From Paratinospora sagittata (Eukaryota > Streptophyta > Magnoliopsida > Ranunculales > Menispermaceae), in assembly GCA_035771175.1 (NCBI GenBank), contig JAYMFD010003772.1:1-64000 (forward strand): a stretch of DNA of 64,000 bases. The letters run 5' to 3'. Positions 35,301 through 49,637 of this stretch are shown here, one piece after another (position 1 is the first letter of the stretch; each line of letters begins with the position of its first letter). A program made the translations under genes and the position numbers. Below the pieces are notes generated by a model. It saw only the letters and a list, made by a program, of their open reading frames with translations. It had not been told where the DNA came from and did not search any database.

Positions 35301-38300
35301 ATTTCAAAGTCTTCAAAATCACTTTCGATATAGTATTTCATTTTGAAAAAAATGTTTTCTGAAACGTTTCAATCATAATTTTAATGAGTTTTGAAATATT
35401 TAAAAGTGTTTAATCTTATATCAAGGTGTTTTGAGTCAATGAAATGGTTCTTTAGTGTCAAAATATTAATTTTTCAAAAATAAGGCTATCCAGCAATTGG
35501 CACGTCTTAGACTAAAATCTGATATTTCTAACGAGAAAAATGTGGGCACTTCTGCTTGCTCGATTTTTCTATTCCTTCACAGTTTTGCCAGGTTATTTTA
35601 ATTGAAATATTCTCTAGTAACACTTAGATGATTCCCTTTGTCTCGCAGTCCCAAAAAACTTTATATTGAACAATGTTTTGAATTCAAATCATTTTTTAGT
35701 ACTCTTGCTCTTTAACCTTCAACTTCAAATTTTATAAAACACTCATTCTCTGATTTTCAAAAATTCAACACGCACGATATTTGCAAGTTAGATTGAGCTT
35801 TTCGAAGAGTTTTTCAAGAGAAGAAAGTAATGATTCTTGCCTTTGCAAAAAAAGGCTTCGAAATGAATCAAAATTGCAATCTGTCTTGATGTTCAGCTAG
35901 TTCTTCATTTTATCCCTTGTGTGCTAAGGTTTGCAGAGGCTATCCATTGTTTAAAACTCCAAGTATATGAAGTGGTCTCGGTAAGATAACACATCAAAGA
36001 GGAACACATCACCTGTTTTGCATCAAGAACACATCAAACAATAGCTTTCGAATTCTACAATGATCAAGCTCGAAGAAGGAAGACATATCTCATGTCTAAC
36101 GCATTAGTTTGATCTCTGGTGTGTAAGGTAACCCTCGATCAATCTTAGCACTAAAACTCTGAAAATTGCAAAGTCTTCAAAATCACTTTCGATATAGTAT
36201 TTCATTTTGAAAAAAATGTTTTCTGAAAGGTTTTAATCATAATTTTAATGAGTTTTGAATTATTTAAAAGTGTTTATTCTTATATCAAAGTGTTTTGAGT
36301 CAATGAAATGGTTCTTTAGTGTCAAAATATTAATTTTTCAAAAATAAGGCTATCCAGCAATTGGCACGTCTTAGACTAAAATCTGATATTTCTAACGAGA
36401 AAAATGTGGGCACTTCTGCTTGCTCGATTTTTCTATTCCTTCACAGTTTTGCCAGGTTATTTTAATTGAAATATTCTCTAGTAACACTTAGATGATTCCC
36501 TTTGTCTCGCAGTCCCAAAAAACTTTATATTGAACAATGTTTTGAATTCAAATCATTTTTTAGTACTCTTGCTCTTTAACCTTCAACTTCAAATTTTATA
36601 AAACACTCATTCTCTGATTTTCAAAAATTCAACACGCACGATATTTGCAAGTTAGATTGAGCTTTTCGAAGAGTTTTTCAAGAGAAGAAAGTAATGATTC
36701 TTGCCTTTGCAAAAAAAGGCTTCGAAATGAATCAAAATTGCAATCTGTCTTGATGTTCAGCTAGTTCTTCATTTTATCCCTTGTGTGCGAAGATTTGCAG
36801 AGGCTATCCATTGTTTAAAACTCTAAGTATATGAAGTGGTCTCGATAAGATAACACATCAAAAAGGAACACATCACCTGTTTTGCATCAAGAACACATCA
36901 AACAATAGCTTTCGAATTCTACAAAGATCAAGCTCGAAGAACGAAGACATATCTCATGTCTAATGCATTAGTTTGATCTCTGGTGTGTAGGGTAACCCCT
37001 CGATCAATCTCAGCACTAAAACTCTGAAAATTTCAAAGTCTTCAAAATCACTTTCGATATAGTATTTCATTTTGAAAAAAATGTTTTCTGAAAGGTTTTA
37101 ATCATAATTTTAATGAGTTTTGAATTATTTAAAAGTGTTTATTCTTATATCAAAGTGTTTTGAGACAATGAAATGGTTCTTTAGTGTCAAAATATTAATT
37201 TTTCAAAAATAAGGCTATCCAGCAATTTGCACGTCTTAGAGTAAAATCTTATATTTCTAACGAGAAAAATGAGGGCACTTCTGCTTGCTCAATTTTTCTA
37301 TTCCTTCACAGTTTTGCCAGGTTAACTTAATTGAAATATTCTCTAGTAACACCTAGACGATTCCCATTGTCTCGCAGTCCCAAAAAACTTTAGATTGAAC
37401 AATGTTTTGAATTCAAATCATTTTTTAGTACTCTTGCTCTTTAACCTTCAACTTCAAATTTTATAAAACACTCATTCTCTGATTTTCAAAAATTCAACAC
37501 GCACGATATTTGCAAGTTAGATTGAGCTTTTCGAAGAGTTTTTCAAGAGAAGAAAGTAATGATTCTTGCCTTTGCAAAAAAAGGCTTCGAATTGAATCAA
37601 AATTGCAATCTGTCTTGATGTTCAGCTAGTTCTTCATTTTATCCCTTGTGTGCGAAGATTTGCAGAGGCTATCCATTGTTTAAAACTCTAAGTATATGAA
37701 GTGGTCTCGATAAGATAACACATCAAAAAGGAACACATCACCTGTTTTGCATCAAGAACACATCAAACAATAGCTTTCGAATTCTACAAAGATCAAGCTC
37801 GAAGAACGAAGACATATCTCATGTCTAATGCATTAGTTTGATCTCTGGTGTGTAGGGTAACCCCTCGATCAATCTCAGCACTAAAACTCTGAAAATTTCA
37901 AAGTCTTCAAAATCACTTTCGATATAGTATTTCATTTTGAAAAAAATGTTTTCTGAAACGTTTCAATCATAATTTTAATGAGTTTTGAAATATTTAAAAG
38001 TGTTTAATCTTATATCAAGGTGTTTTGAGTCAATGAAATGGTTCTTTAGTGTCAAAATATTAATTTTTCAAAAATAAGGCTATCCAGCAATTGGCACGTC
38101 TTAGACTAAAATCTGATATTTCTAACGAGAAAAATGTGGGCACTTCTGCTTGCTCGATTTTTCTATTCCTTCACAGTTTTGCCAGGTTATTTTAATTGAA
38201 ATATTCTCTAGTAACACTTAGATGATTCCCTTTGTCTCGCAGTCCCAAAAAACTTTATATTGAACAATGTTTTGAATTCAAATCATTTTTTAGTACTCTT

Positions 38301-40995
38301 GCTCTTTAACCTTCAACTTCAAATTTTATAAAACACTCATTCTCTGATTTTCAAAAATTCAACACGCACGATATTTGCAAGTTAGATTGAGCTTTTCGAA
38401 GAGTTTTTCAAGAGAAGAAAGTAATGATTCTTGCCTTTGCAAAAAAAGGCTTCGAAATGAATCAAAATTGCAATCTGTCTTGATGTTCAGCTAGTTCTTC
38501 ATTTTATCCCTTGTGTGCTAAGATTTGCAGAGGCTATCCATTGTTTAAAACTCCAAGTATATGAAGTGGTCTCGGTAAGATAACACATCAAAGAGGAACA
38601 CATCACCTGTTTTGCATCAAGAACACATCAAACAATAGCTTTCGAATTCTACAATGATCAAGCTCGAAGAAGGAAGACATATCTCATGTCTAACGCATTA
38701 GTTTGATCTCTGGTGTGTAAGGTAACCCTCGATCAATCTTAGCACTAAAACTCTGAAAATTGCAAAGTCTTCAAAATCACTTTCGATATAGTATTTCATT
38801 TTGAAAAAAATGTTTTCTGAAAGGTTTTAATCATAATTTTAATGAGTTTTGAATTATTTAAAAGTGTTTATTCTTATATCAAAGTGTTTTGAGTCAATGA
38901 AATGGTTCTTTAGTGTCAAAATATTAATTTTTCAAAAATAAGGCTATCCAGCAATTGGCACGTCTTAGACTAAAATCTGATATTTTTAACGAGAAAAATG
39001 TGGGCACTTCTGCTTGCTCGATTTTTCTATTCCTTCACAGTTTTGCCAGGTTATTTTAATTGAAATATTCTCTAGTAACACTTAGATGATTCCCATTTTC
39101 TCGCAGTCCCAAAAAACTTTAGATTGAACAATGTTTTGAATTCAAATCATTTTTTAGTACTCTTGCTCTTTAACCTTCAACTTCAAATTTTATAAAACAC
39201 TCATTCTCTGATTTTCAAATATTCAACACGCACGATATTTGCAAGTTAGATTGAGCTTTTCGAAGAGTTTTTCAAGAGAAGAAAGTAATGATTCTTGCCT
39301 TTGCAAAAAAAGGCTTCGAATTGAATCAAAATTGCAATCTGTCTTGATGTTCAGCTAGTTCTTCATTTTATCCCTTGTGTGCGAAGATTTGCAGAGGCTA
39401 TCCATTGTTTAAAACTCTAAGTATATGAAGTGGTCTCGATAAGATAACACATCAAAAAGGAACACATCACCTGTTTTGCATCAAGAACACATCAAACAAT
39501 AGCTTTAGAATTCTACAAAGATCAAGCTCGAAGAACGAAGACATATCTCATGTCTAATGCATTAGTTTGATCTCTGGTGTGTAGGGTAACCCCTCGATCA
39601 ATCTCAGCACTAAAACTCTGAAAATTGCAAAGTCTTCAAAATCACTTTCGATATAGTATTTCATTTTGAAAAAAATGTTTTCTGAAACGTTTCAATCATA
39701 ATTTTAATGAGTTTTGAAATATTTAAAAGTGTTTAATCTTATATCAAGGTGTTTTGAGTCAATGAAATGGTTCTTTAGTGTCAAAATATTAATTTTTCAA
39801 AAATAAGGCTATCCAGCAATTGGCACGTCTTAGACTAAAATCTGATATTTCTAACGAGAAAAATGTGGGCACTTCTGCTTGCTCGATTTTTCTATTCCTT
39901 CACAGTTTTGCCAGGTTATTTTAATTGAAATATTCTCTAGTAACACTTAGATGATTCCCTTTGTCTCGCAGTCCCAAAAAACTTTATATTGAACAATGTT
40001 TTGAATTCAAATCATTTTTTAGTACTCTTGCTCTTTAACCTTCAACTTCAAATTTTATAAAACACTCATTCTCTGATTTTCAAAAATTCAACACGCACGA
40101 TATTTGCAAGTTAGATTGAGCTTTTCGAAGAGTTTTTCAAGAGAAGAAAGTAATGATTCTTGCCTTTGCAAAAAAAGGCTTCGAAATGAATCAAAATTGC
40201 AATCTGTCTTGATGTTCAGCTAGTTCTTCATTTTATCCCTTGTGTGCTAAGATTTGCAGAGGCTATCCATTGTTTAAAACTCCAAGTATATGAAGTGGTC
40301 TCGGTAAGATAACACATCAAAAAGGAACACATCACCTGTTTTGCTTCAAGAACACATCAAACAATAGCTTTCGAATTCTACAATGATCAAGCTCGAAGAA
40401 CGAAGACATATCTCATGTCTAATGCATTAGTTTGATCTCTGGTGTGTACGGTAACCCCTCGATCAATCTCAGCACTAAAACTCTGAAAATTGAAAAGTCT
40501 TCAAAATCACTTTCGATATAGTATTTCATTTTGAAAAAAATGTTTTCTGAAACGTTTCAATCATAATTTTAATGAGTTTTGAAATATTTAAAAGTGTTTA
40601 ATCTTATATCAAAGTGTTTTGAGTCAATGAAATGGTTCTTTAGTGTCAAAATATTAATTTTTCAAAAATAAGGCTATCCAGCAATTGGCACGTCTTAGAC
40701 TAAAATCTGATATTTCTAACGAGAAAAATGTGGGCACTTCTGCTTGCTCGATTTTTCTATTCCTTCACAGTTTTACCAGGTTATTTTAATTGAAATATTC
40801 TCTAGTAACACTTAGATGATTCCCTTTGTCTCGCAGTCCCAAGAAACTTTATATTGAACAATGTTTTGAATTCAAATCATTTTTTAGTACTCTTGCTCTT
40901 TAACCTTCAACTTCAAATTTTATAAAACACTCATTCTCTGATTTTCAAAAATTCAACACGCACGATATTTGCAAGTTAGATTGAGCTTTTCGAAG
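32349..40995 (+). repeat. Trimeric higher-order repeat R-P-Q, 2594 bp (copies 38-47)
   Basis: R-position units start at 32349, 34943, 37537 and 40131; P units at 33214, 35808 and 38402; Q-position units at 34078, 36672 and 39266. All are spaced exactly 2594 bp. R carries GAAACGTTTCAATC, GAAATATTTAAAAG and ATCAAGGTG. P carries CGAAATGAATC, GAAGGAAGAC, CTAACGCATTAG and the one-base deletion GTAACCCTCG. Q carries GAGACAATG, GAGTAAAATCTTAT, GTTAACTTAA and CTAGACG. Corresponding members look nearly identical. Copy 46 sits in the Q position with a Q-like first half but an R second half, and copy 47 has a P-like first half with an R second half, so the trimer decays at its right end. There is no gene. 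Confidence 0.88.
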
Positions 40996-43586
40996 AGTTT
41001 CTCAAGAGAAGAAAGTAATGATTCTTGCCTTTGCAAAAAAAGGCTTCGAAATGAATCAAAATTGCAATCTGTCTTGATGTTCAGCTAGTTCTTCATTTTA
41101 TCCCTTGTGTGCTAAGATTTGCAGAGGCTATCCATTGTTTAAAACTCCAAGTATATGAAGTGGTCTCGGTAAGATAACACATCAAAGAGGAACACATCAC
41201 CTGTTTTGCATCAAGAACACATCAAACAATAGCTTTCGAATTCTACAATGATCAAGCTCGAAGAAGGAAGACATATCTCATGTCTAACGCATTAGTTTGA
41301 TCTCTGGTGTGTAAGGTAACCCTCGATCAATCTTAGCACTAAAACTCTGAAAATTGCAAAGTCTTCAAAATCACTTTCGATATAGTATTTCATTTTGAAA
41401 AAAATGTTTTCTGAAAGGTTTTAATCATAATTTTAATGAGTTTTGAATTATTTAAAAGTGTTTATTCTTATATCAAAGTGTTTTGAGTCAATGAAATGGT
41501 TCTTTAGTGTCAAAATATTAATTTTTCAAAAATAAGGCTATCCAGCAATTGGCACGTCTTAGACTGAAATCTGATATTTTTAACGAGAAAAATGTGGGCA
41601 CTTCTGCTTGCTCGATTTTTCTATTCCTTCACAGTTTTGCCAGGTTATTTTAATTGAAATATTCTCTAGTAACACTTAGATGATTCCCATTGTCTCGCAG
41701 TCCCAAAAAACTTTAGATTGAACAATGTTTTGAATTCAAATCATTTTTTAGTACTCTTGCTCTTTAACCTTCAACTTCAAATTTTATAAAACACTCATTC
41801 TCTGATTTTCAAATATTCAACACGCACGATATTTGCAAGTTAGATTGAGCTTTTCGAAGAGTTTCTCAAGAGAAGAAAGTAATGATTCTTGCCTTTGCAA
41901 AAAAAGGCTTCGAAATGAATCAAAATTGCAATCTGTCTTGATGTTCAGCTAGTTCTTCATTTTATCCCTTGTGTGCTAAGATTTGCAGAGGCTTTCCATT
42001 GTTTAAAACTCCAAGTATATGAAGTGGTCTCGGTAAGATAACACATCAAAGAGGAACACATCACCTGTTTTGCATCAAGAACACATCAAACAATAGCTTT
42101 CGAATTCTACAATGATCAAGCTCGAAGAAAGAAGACATATCTCATGTCTAACGCATTAGTTTGATCTCTGGTGTGTAAGGTAACCCTCGATCAATCTTAG
42201 CACTAAAACTCTGAAAATTGCAAAGTCTTCAAAATCACTTTCGATATAGTATTTCATTTTGAAAAAAATGTTTTCTGAAAGGTTTTAATCATAATTTTAA
42301 TGAGTTTTGAATTATTTAAAAGTGTTTATTCTTATATCAAAGTGTTTTGAGTCAATGAAATGGTTCTTTAGTGTCAAAATATTAATTTTTCAAAAATAAG
42401 GCTATCCAGCAATTGGCACGTCTTAGACTAAAATCTGATATTTCTAACGAGAAAAATGTGGGCACTTCTGCTTGCTCGATTTTTCTATTCCTTCACAGTT
42501 TTGCCAGGTTATTTTAATTGAAATATTCTCTAGTAACACTTAGATGATTCTCATTGTCTCGCAGTCCCAAAAAACTTTAGATTGAACAATGTTTTGAATT
42601 CAAATCATTTTTTAGTACTCTTGCTCTTTAACCTTCAACTTCAAATTTTATAAAACACTCATTCTCTGATTTTCAAAAATTCAACACGCACGATATTTGC
42701 AAGTTAGATTGAGCTTTTCGAAGAGTTTTTCAAGAGAAGAAAGTAATGATTCTTGCCTTTGCAAAAAAGGCTTCGAAATGAATCAAAATTGCAATCTGTC
42801 TTGATGTTCAGCTAGTTCTTCATTTTATCCCTTGTGTGCTAAGATTTGCAGAGGCTATCCATTGTTTAAAACTCCAAGTATATGAAGTGGTCTCGGTAAG
42901 ATAACACATCAAAGAGGAACACATCACCTGTTTTGCATCAAGAACAAATCAAACAATAGCTTTCGAATTCTACAATAATCAAGCTCGAAGAACGAAGACA
43001 TATCTCATGTCTAACGCATTAGTTTGATCTCTGGTGTGTAAGGTAACCCTCGATCAATCTTAGCACTAAAACTCTGAAAATTGCAAAGTCTTCAAAATCA
43101 CTTTCGATATAGTATTTCATTTTGAAAAAAATGTTTTCTGAAAGGTTTTAATCATAATTTTAATGAGTTTTGAATTATTTAAAAGTGTTTATTCTTATAT
43201 CAAAATGTTTTGAGTCAATGAAATGGTTCTTTAGTGTCAAAATATTAATTTTTCAAAAATAAGGCTATCCAGCAATTTGCACGTCTTAGACTAAAATCTT
43301 ATATTTCAAACGAGAAAAATGTAGGCACTTCTGCTTGCTCGATTTTTCTATTCCTTCACAGTTTTGCCAGGTTATCTTAATTGAAATATTCTCTAGTAAC
43401 ACCTAGATGATTCCCATTGTCTCGCAGTCCCAAAAAACTTTAGATTGAACAATGTTTTGAATTCAAATCATTTTTTAGCACTCTTGTTCTTTAACCTTCA
43501 ACTTCAAATTTTATAAAACACTCATTCTCTGATTTTCAAAAATTCAACACGCACTATATTTGCAAGTTAGATTGAGCTTTTCGAAG
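40996..43586 (+). repeat. Run of P-type monomers (copies 48-50)
   Basis: Units start at 40996 (864), 41860 (864) and 42724 (863). All have the one-base deletion GTAACCCTCG, CTAACGCATTAG and ACAATGATC or ACAATAATC. Copy 48 shares TATTTTTAACGAG and CAAATATTCAAC with copy 45, exactly 2594 bp to its left, so the first unit still keeps the trimer phase. Copies 48 and 49 begin GAGTTTCTCAAG. There is no gene. Confidence 0.78.
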
Positions 43587-46180
43587 AGTTTTTCAAGAGA
43601 AGAAAGTAATGATTCTTGCCTTTGCAAAAAAAGGCTTCGAATTGAATCAAAATTGCAATCTGTCTTGATGTTCAGCTAGTTCTTCATTTTATCCCTTGTG
43701 TGCTAAGATTTACAGAGGCTATCCATTGTTTAAAACTCTAAGTATATGAAGTGGTCTAGGTAAGATAACACATCAAAAAGGAACACATCACTTGTTTTGC
43801 GTCAAGAACCCATCAAACAATAGCTTTCGAATTCTACAAAGATCAAGCTCGTAGAACGAAGACATATCTCATGTCTAATGCATTAGTTTGATCTTTGGTG
43901 TGTAGGGTAACCGCTCGATCACTCTCAGCACTAAAACTCTGAAAATTGCAAAGTCTTCAAAATCACTTTCGATATAGTATTTCATTTTGAAAAAAATGTT
44001 TTCTGAAAGGTTTTAATCATAATTTTAATGAGTTTTGAATTATTTAAAAGTGTTTAATGTTATATCAAAGTGTTTTGAGTCAATAAAATGGTTCTTTAGT
44101 GTCAAAATATTAATTTTTCAAAAATAAGGCTATCCAGCAATTTGCACGTCTTAGAGTAAAATCTTATATTTCTAACGAGAAAAATGAGGGCACTTCTGCT
44201 TGCTCAATTTTTCTATTCCTTCACAGTTTTGCCAGGTTATCTTAATTGAAATATTCTCTATTAACACCTAGATGATTCCCATTGTCTCACAGTCCCAAAA
44301 AACTTTAGATTGAACAATGTTTTGAATTCAAATCATTTTTTAGTACTCTTGCTCTTTAACCTTCAACTTCAAATTTTATAAAACACTCATTCTCTGATTT
44401 TCAAAAATTCGACACGCACCATATTTGCAAGTTAGATTGAGCTTTTCGAAGAGTTTTTCAAGAGAACAAAGTAATCATTCTTGCCTTTGCAAAAAAAGGC
44501 TTCGAATTGAATCAAAATTGCAATCTGTCTTGATGTTCAGCTAGTTCTTCATTTTATCCCTTGTGTGCGAAGATTTGCAGAGGCTATCCATTGTTTAAAA
44601 CTCTAAGTATATGAAGTGGTCTTGATAAGATAACACATCAAAAAGGAACACATCACCTGTTTTGCATCAAGAACACATCAAACAATAGCTTTCGAATTCT
44701 ACAAAGATCAAGCTCGAAGAACGAAGACATATCTCATGTATAAGGCATTAGTTTGATCTCTGGTGTGTAGGGTAAACCCTCGATCAATCTCAGCACTAAA
44801 ACTCTGAAAATTGCAAAGTCTTCAAAATCACTTTTGATATAGTATTTCATTTTGAAAAAAAATTTTCTGAAAGGTTTTAATCATAATTTTAATGAGTTTT
44901 GAAATATTTAAAAGTGTTTAATCTTATATCAAAGTGTTTTGAGTTAATGAAATGGTTCTTTAGTGTCAAAATATTAATTTTTCAAAAATAAGGCTATCCA
45001 GCAATTTGCACGTCTTAGACTAAAATCTGATATTTCTAACGAGAAAAATGTGGGCACTTCTGCTTGCTCGATTTTTCTATTCCTTCACAGTTTTGCCAGG
45101 TTATCTTAATGGAAATATTCTCTAGGAACACCTAGATGATTCCCATTGTCTCGCACGCCCAAAAAACTTTAGATTGAACAATGTTTTGAATTCAAATCAT
45201 TTTGTACTACTCTTGCTCTTTAACCTTCAACTTCAAATTTTATAAAACACTCATTCTCTGATTTTCAAAAATACAACACGCACGATATTTGCAAGTTAGA
45301 TTGAGCTTTTCGAAGAGTTTTTCAAGAGAAGAAAGTAATGATTCTTGCCTTTGCAAAAAAAGGCTTCGAATTGAATCAAAATTGCAATCTGTCTTGATGT
45401 TCAGCTAGTTCTTCATTTTATCCCTTGTGTGCGATGATTTGCAGAGGCTATCCCTTGTTTAAAACTCTAAGTAAATGAAGTGGTCTCGATAAGATAACAC
45501 ATCAAAAAGGAACACATCACCTATTTTGCATCAACAACACATCAAACAATAGCTTTCGAATTCTACAAAGATCAAGCTCGAAGAACGAAGACATATCTCA
45601 TGTCTAATGCATTAGTTTGATCTCTGGTGTGTAGGGTAACCCCTCGATCAATCTCAGCACTAAAACTCTGAAAATTGCAAAGTCTTGAAAATCACTTTCG
45701 ATATAGTATTTCATTTTGAAAAAAATGTTTTCTGGAAGGTTTTAATCATAATTTTAATGAGTTTTGAATTATTTAAAAGTGTTTAATGTTATATCAAAGT
45801 GTTTTGAGTCAATGAAATGGTTCTTTAGTGTCAAAATATTAATTTTTCAAAAATAAGGCTATCCAGCAATTTGCACGTCTTAGAGTAAAATCTTATATTT
45901 CTAACGAGAAAAATGAGGGCACTTCTGCTTGCTCAATTTTTCTATTCCTTCACAGTTTTGCCAGGTTATCTTAATTGAAATATTCTCTTTTAACACCTAG
46001 ATGATTCCCATTGTCTCACAGTCCCAAAAAACTTTAGATTGAACAATGTTTTGAATTCAAATCATTTTTTAGTACTCTTGCTCTTTAACCTTCAACTTCA
46101 AATTTTATAAAACACTCATTCTCTGATTTTCAAAAATACAACACGCACGATATTTGCAAGTTAGATTGAGCTTTTCGAAG
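43587..46180 (+). repeat. Copies 51-53, early C-like and D-like monomers
   Basis: Units start at 43587 (865), 44452 (864) and 45316 (865). Copy 51 has the C-type set (CTAGGTAAG, CACTTGTTTTGCG, TCGTAGAACG, CCGCTCGATCACTCTC, TTTAATGTTAT). Copy 52 has the D-type first half (GAGAACAAAG, TCTTGATAAG, ATGTATAAGGC, GTAAACCCTC). They are in the same C-D order as in the tetrameric repeat further right but lack its later changes, so they look like an older version. Copy 52's second half belongs to the rare haplotype also seen in copies 8 and 36. There is no gene. Confidence 0.75.
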
Positions 46181-47908
46181 AGTTTTTCAAGAGAAGAAAG
46201 TAATGATTCTTGCCTTTGCAAAAAAGGCTTCGAATTGAATCAAAATTGCAATCTGTCTTGATGTTCAGCTAGTTCTTCATTTTATCCCTTGTGTGCGAAG
46301 ATTTGCAGAGGCTATCCATTGTTTAAAACTCTAAGTATATGAAGTGGTCTCGATAAGATAACACATCAAAAAGGAACACATCACCTGTTTTGCATCAAGA
46401 ACACATCAAACAATAGCTTTCGAATTCTACAAAGATCAAACTCGAAGAATGAAGACATATCTCATGTCTAATGCATTAGTTTGATCTCTGGTGTGTAGGG
46501 TAACCCCTCGATCAATCTCAGCACTAAAACTCTGAAAATTGCAAAGTCTTCAAAATCACTTTCGATATAGTATTTCATTTTGAAAAAAATGTTTTCTGAA
46601 AGGTTTTAATCATAATTTTAATGAGTTTTGAATTATTTAAAAGTGTTTAAGGTTATATCAAAGTGTTTTGAGACAATGAAATGGTTCTTTAGTGTCTAAA
46701 TATTAGATTTTCAAAAATAAGGCTATCCAGCAATTTGCACGTCTTAGACTAAAATCCTATATTTCTAACGAGAAAAATGTGGGCACTTCTGCTTGCTCGA
46801 TTTTTCTATTCCTTCACAGTTTTGCCAGGTTATCTTAATTGAAATATTCTCTAGTAACACCTAGATGATTCCCATTGTCTCGCACGCCCAAAAAACTTTA
46901 GATTGAACAATGTTTTGAATTCAAATCATTTTTTAGTACTCTTGCTCTTTAACCTTCAACTTCAAATTTTATAAAACACTCATTCTCTGATTTTCAAAAA
47001 TACAACACGCACGATATTTGCAAGTTAGATTGAGCTTTTCGAAGAGTTTTTCAAGAGAAGAAAGTAATGATTCTTGCCTTTGCAAAAAAGGCTTCGAATT
47101 GAATCAAAATTGCAATCTGTCTTGATGTTCAGCTAGTTCTTCATTTTATCCCTTGTGTGCGAAGATTTGCAGAGGCTATCCATTGTTTAAAACTCTAAGT
47201 ATATGAAGTGGTCTCGATAAGATAACACATCAAAAAGGAACACATCACCTGTTTTGCATCAAGAACACATCAAACAATAGCTTTCGAATTCTACAAAGAT
47301 CAAACTCGAAGAATGAAGACATATCTCATGTCTAATGCATTAGTTTGATCTCTGGTGTGTAGGGTAACCCCTCGATCAATCTCAGCACTAAAACTCTGAA
47401 AATTGCAAAGTCTTCAAAATCACTTTCGATATAGTATTTCATTTTGAAAAAAATGTTTTCTGAAAGGTTTTAATCATAATTTTAATGAGTTTTGAATTAT
47501 TTAAAAGTGTTTAAGGTTATATCAAAGTGTTTTGAGACAATGAAATGGTTCTTTAGTGTCTAAATATTAGATTTTCAAAAATAAGGCTATCCAGCAATTT
47601 GCACGTCTTAGACTAAAATCCTATATTTCTAACGAGAAAAATGTGGGCACTTCTGCTTGCTCGATTTTTCTATTCCTTCACAGTTTTGCCAGGTTATCTT
47701 AATTGAAATATTCTCTAGTAACACCTAGATGATTCCCATTGTCTCGCACGCCCAAAAAACTTTAGATTGAACAATGTTTTGAATTCAAATCATTTTTTAG
47801 TACTCTTGCTCTTTAACCTTCAACTTCAAATTTTATAAAACACTCATTCTCTGATTTTCAAAAATTCAACACGCACGATATTTGCAAGTTAGATTGAGCT
47901 TTTCGAAG
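46181..47908 (+). repeat. Near-identical 864-bp tandem duplication (copies 54-55)
   Basis: Units start at 46181 and 47045, both 864 bp. They share variants seen nowhere else in the window: CAAACTCGAAGAATGAAG, GTTTAAGGTTATATC, GTGTCTAAATATTAGATTTTC and AAAATCCTATATTTC. By eye the only difference is near the end (AAAAATACAAC versus AAAAATTCAAC). This is the simplest recent single-monomer duplication in the array. There is no gene. Confidence 0.85.
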
Positions 47909-49637
47909 AGTTTTTCAAGAGAAGAAAGTAATGATTCTTGCCTTTGCAAAAAAAGGCTTCGAATTGAATCAAAATTGCAATCTGTCTTGATGTTCAGCTA
48001 GTTCTTCATTTTATCCCTTGTGTGCTATGATTTACAGAGGCTATCCATTTTTTAAAACTCTAAGTATATGAAGTGGTCTAGGTAAGATAACACATCAAAA
48101 AGGAACACATCACCTGTTTTGCGTCAAGAACCCATCAAACAATAGCTTTCGAATTCTACAAATATCAAGCTCGAAGAACGAAGACATATCTCATGTCTAA
48201 TGCATTAGTTTGATCTCTGGTGTGTAGGGTAACCGCTCGATCACTATCAGCACTAAAACTCTGAAAATTGCAAAGTCTTCAAAATCACTTTGGATATAGT
48301 ATTTCATTTTGAAAAAAATGTTTTTTGAAAGGTTTTAATCATAATTTTAATGAGTTTTGAATTATTTAAAAGTGTTTAATCTTATATCAAAGTGTTTTGA
48401 GTCAATGAAATGGTTCTTTAGTGTCAAAATATTAATTTTTCAAAAATAAGGCTATCCAGCAATTTGCACGTCTTAGAGTAAAATCTTATATTTCTAACGA
48501 GAAAAATGAGGGCACTTCTGCTTGCTCAATTTTTCGATTCCTTCACAGTTTTGCCAGGTTATCTTAATTGAAATATTCTCTAGTAACACCTAGATGATTC
48601 CCATTGTCTCGCAGTCCCAAAAAACTTTAGATTGAACAATGTTTTGAATTCAAATCATTTTGTACTACTCTTGCTCTTTAACCATCAACTTCAAATTTTA
48701 TAAAACACTCATTCTCTGATTTTCAAAAATTCAACATGCACGATATTTTCAAGTTAGATTGAGCTTTTCGAAGAGTTTTTCAAGAGAAGAAAGTAATGAT
48801 TCTTGCCTTTGCAAAAAAAGGCTTCGAATTGAATCAAAATTGCAATCTGTCTTGATGTTCAGCTAGTTCTTCATTTTATCCCTTGTGTGCTAAGATTTGC
48901 AGAGGCTATCCATTGTTTAAAACTCTAAGTATATGAAGTGGTCTCGGTAAGATAACACATCAAAGAGGAACACATCACCTGTTTTGCATCAAGAACACAT
49001 CAAACAATAGCTTTCGATTTCTACAATGATCAAGCTCGAAGAACGAAGACATATCTCATGTCTAACGCATTAGTTTGATCTCTGGTGTGTAAGGTAACCC
49101 TCGATCAATCTCAGCACTAAAACTCTGAAAATTGCAAAGTCTTCAAAATCACTTTTGATATAGTATTTCATTTTGAAAAAAATGTTTTCTGAAAGGTTTT
49201 AATCATAATTTTAATGAGTTTTGAATTATTTAAAAGTGTTTAATCTTATATCAAAGTGGTATGAGTCAATGAAATGGTTCTTTTGTGTCAAAATATTAAT
49301 TTTTCAAAAATAAGGCTATCCAGCAATTTGCACGTCTTAGACTAAAATCTTATATTTCTAACGAGAAAAATGTGGGCACTTCTGCTTGCTCGATTTTTCT
49401 ATTCCTTCACAGTTTTGCCAGGTTATCTTAATTGAAATATTCTCTAGTAACACCTAGATGTTGCCCATTGTCTCGCAGTCCCAAAAAACTTTAGATTGAA
49501 CAATGTTTTGAATTCAAATTATTTTTTAGTACTCTTGCTCTTTAACCTTCAACTTCAAATTTTATAAAACACTCATTCTCTGATTTTCAAAAATTCAACA
49601 CGCACGATATTTGCAAGTTAGATTGAGCTTTTCGAAG
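47909..49637 (+). repeat. A-type and B-like monomers (copies 56-57) before the tetrameric zone
   Basis: Units start at 47909 (865) and 48774 (864). Copy 56 matches the A type (GCTATGATTTACAGAGG, CATTTTTTAAAAC, ACAAATATC, TTTGGATATAG, TTTTTTGAAAGG). Copy 57 is B-like (ACAATGATC, CTAACGCATT, GTAACCCTCG, AGTGGTATGAG) but lacks the later B changes CAAACTGGTATG and CTCTATCCCTTT. They read as an ancestral A-B pair. There is no gene. Confidence 0.75.
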
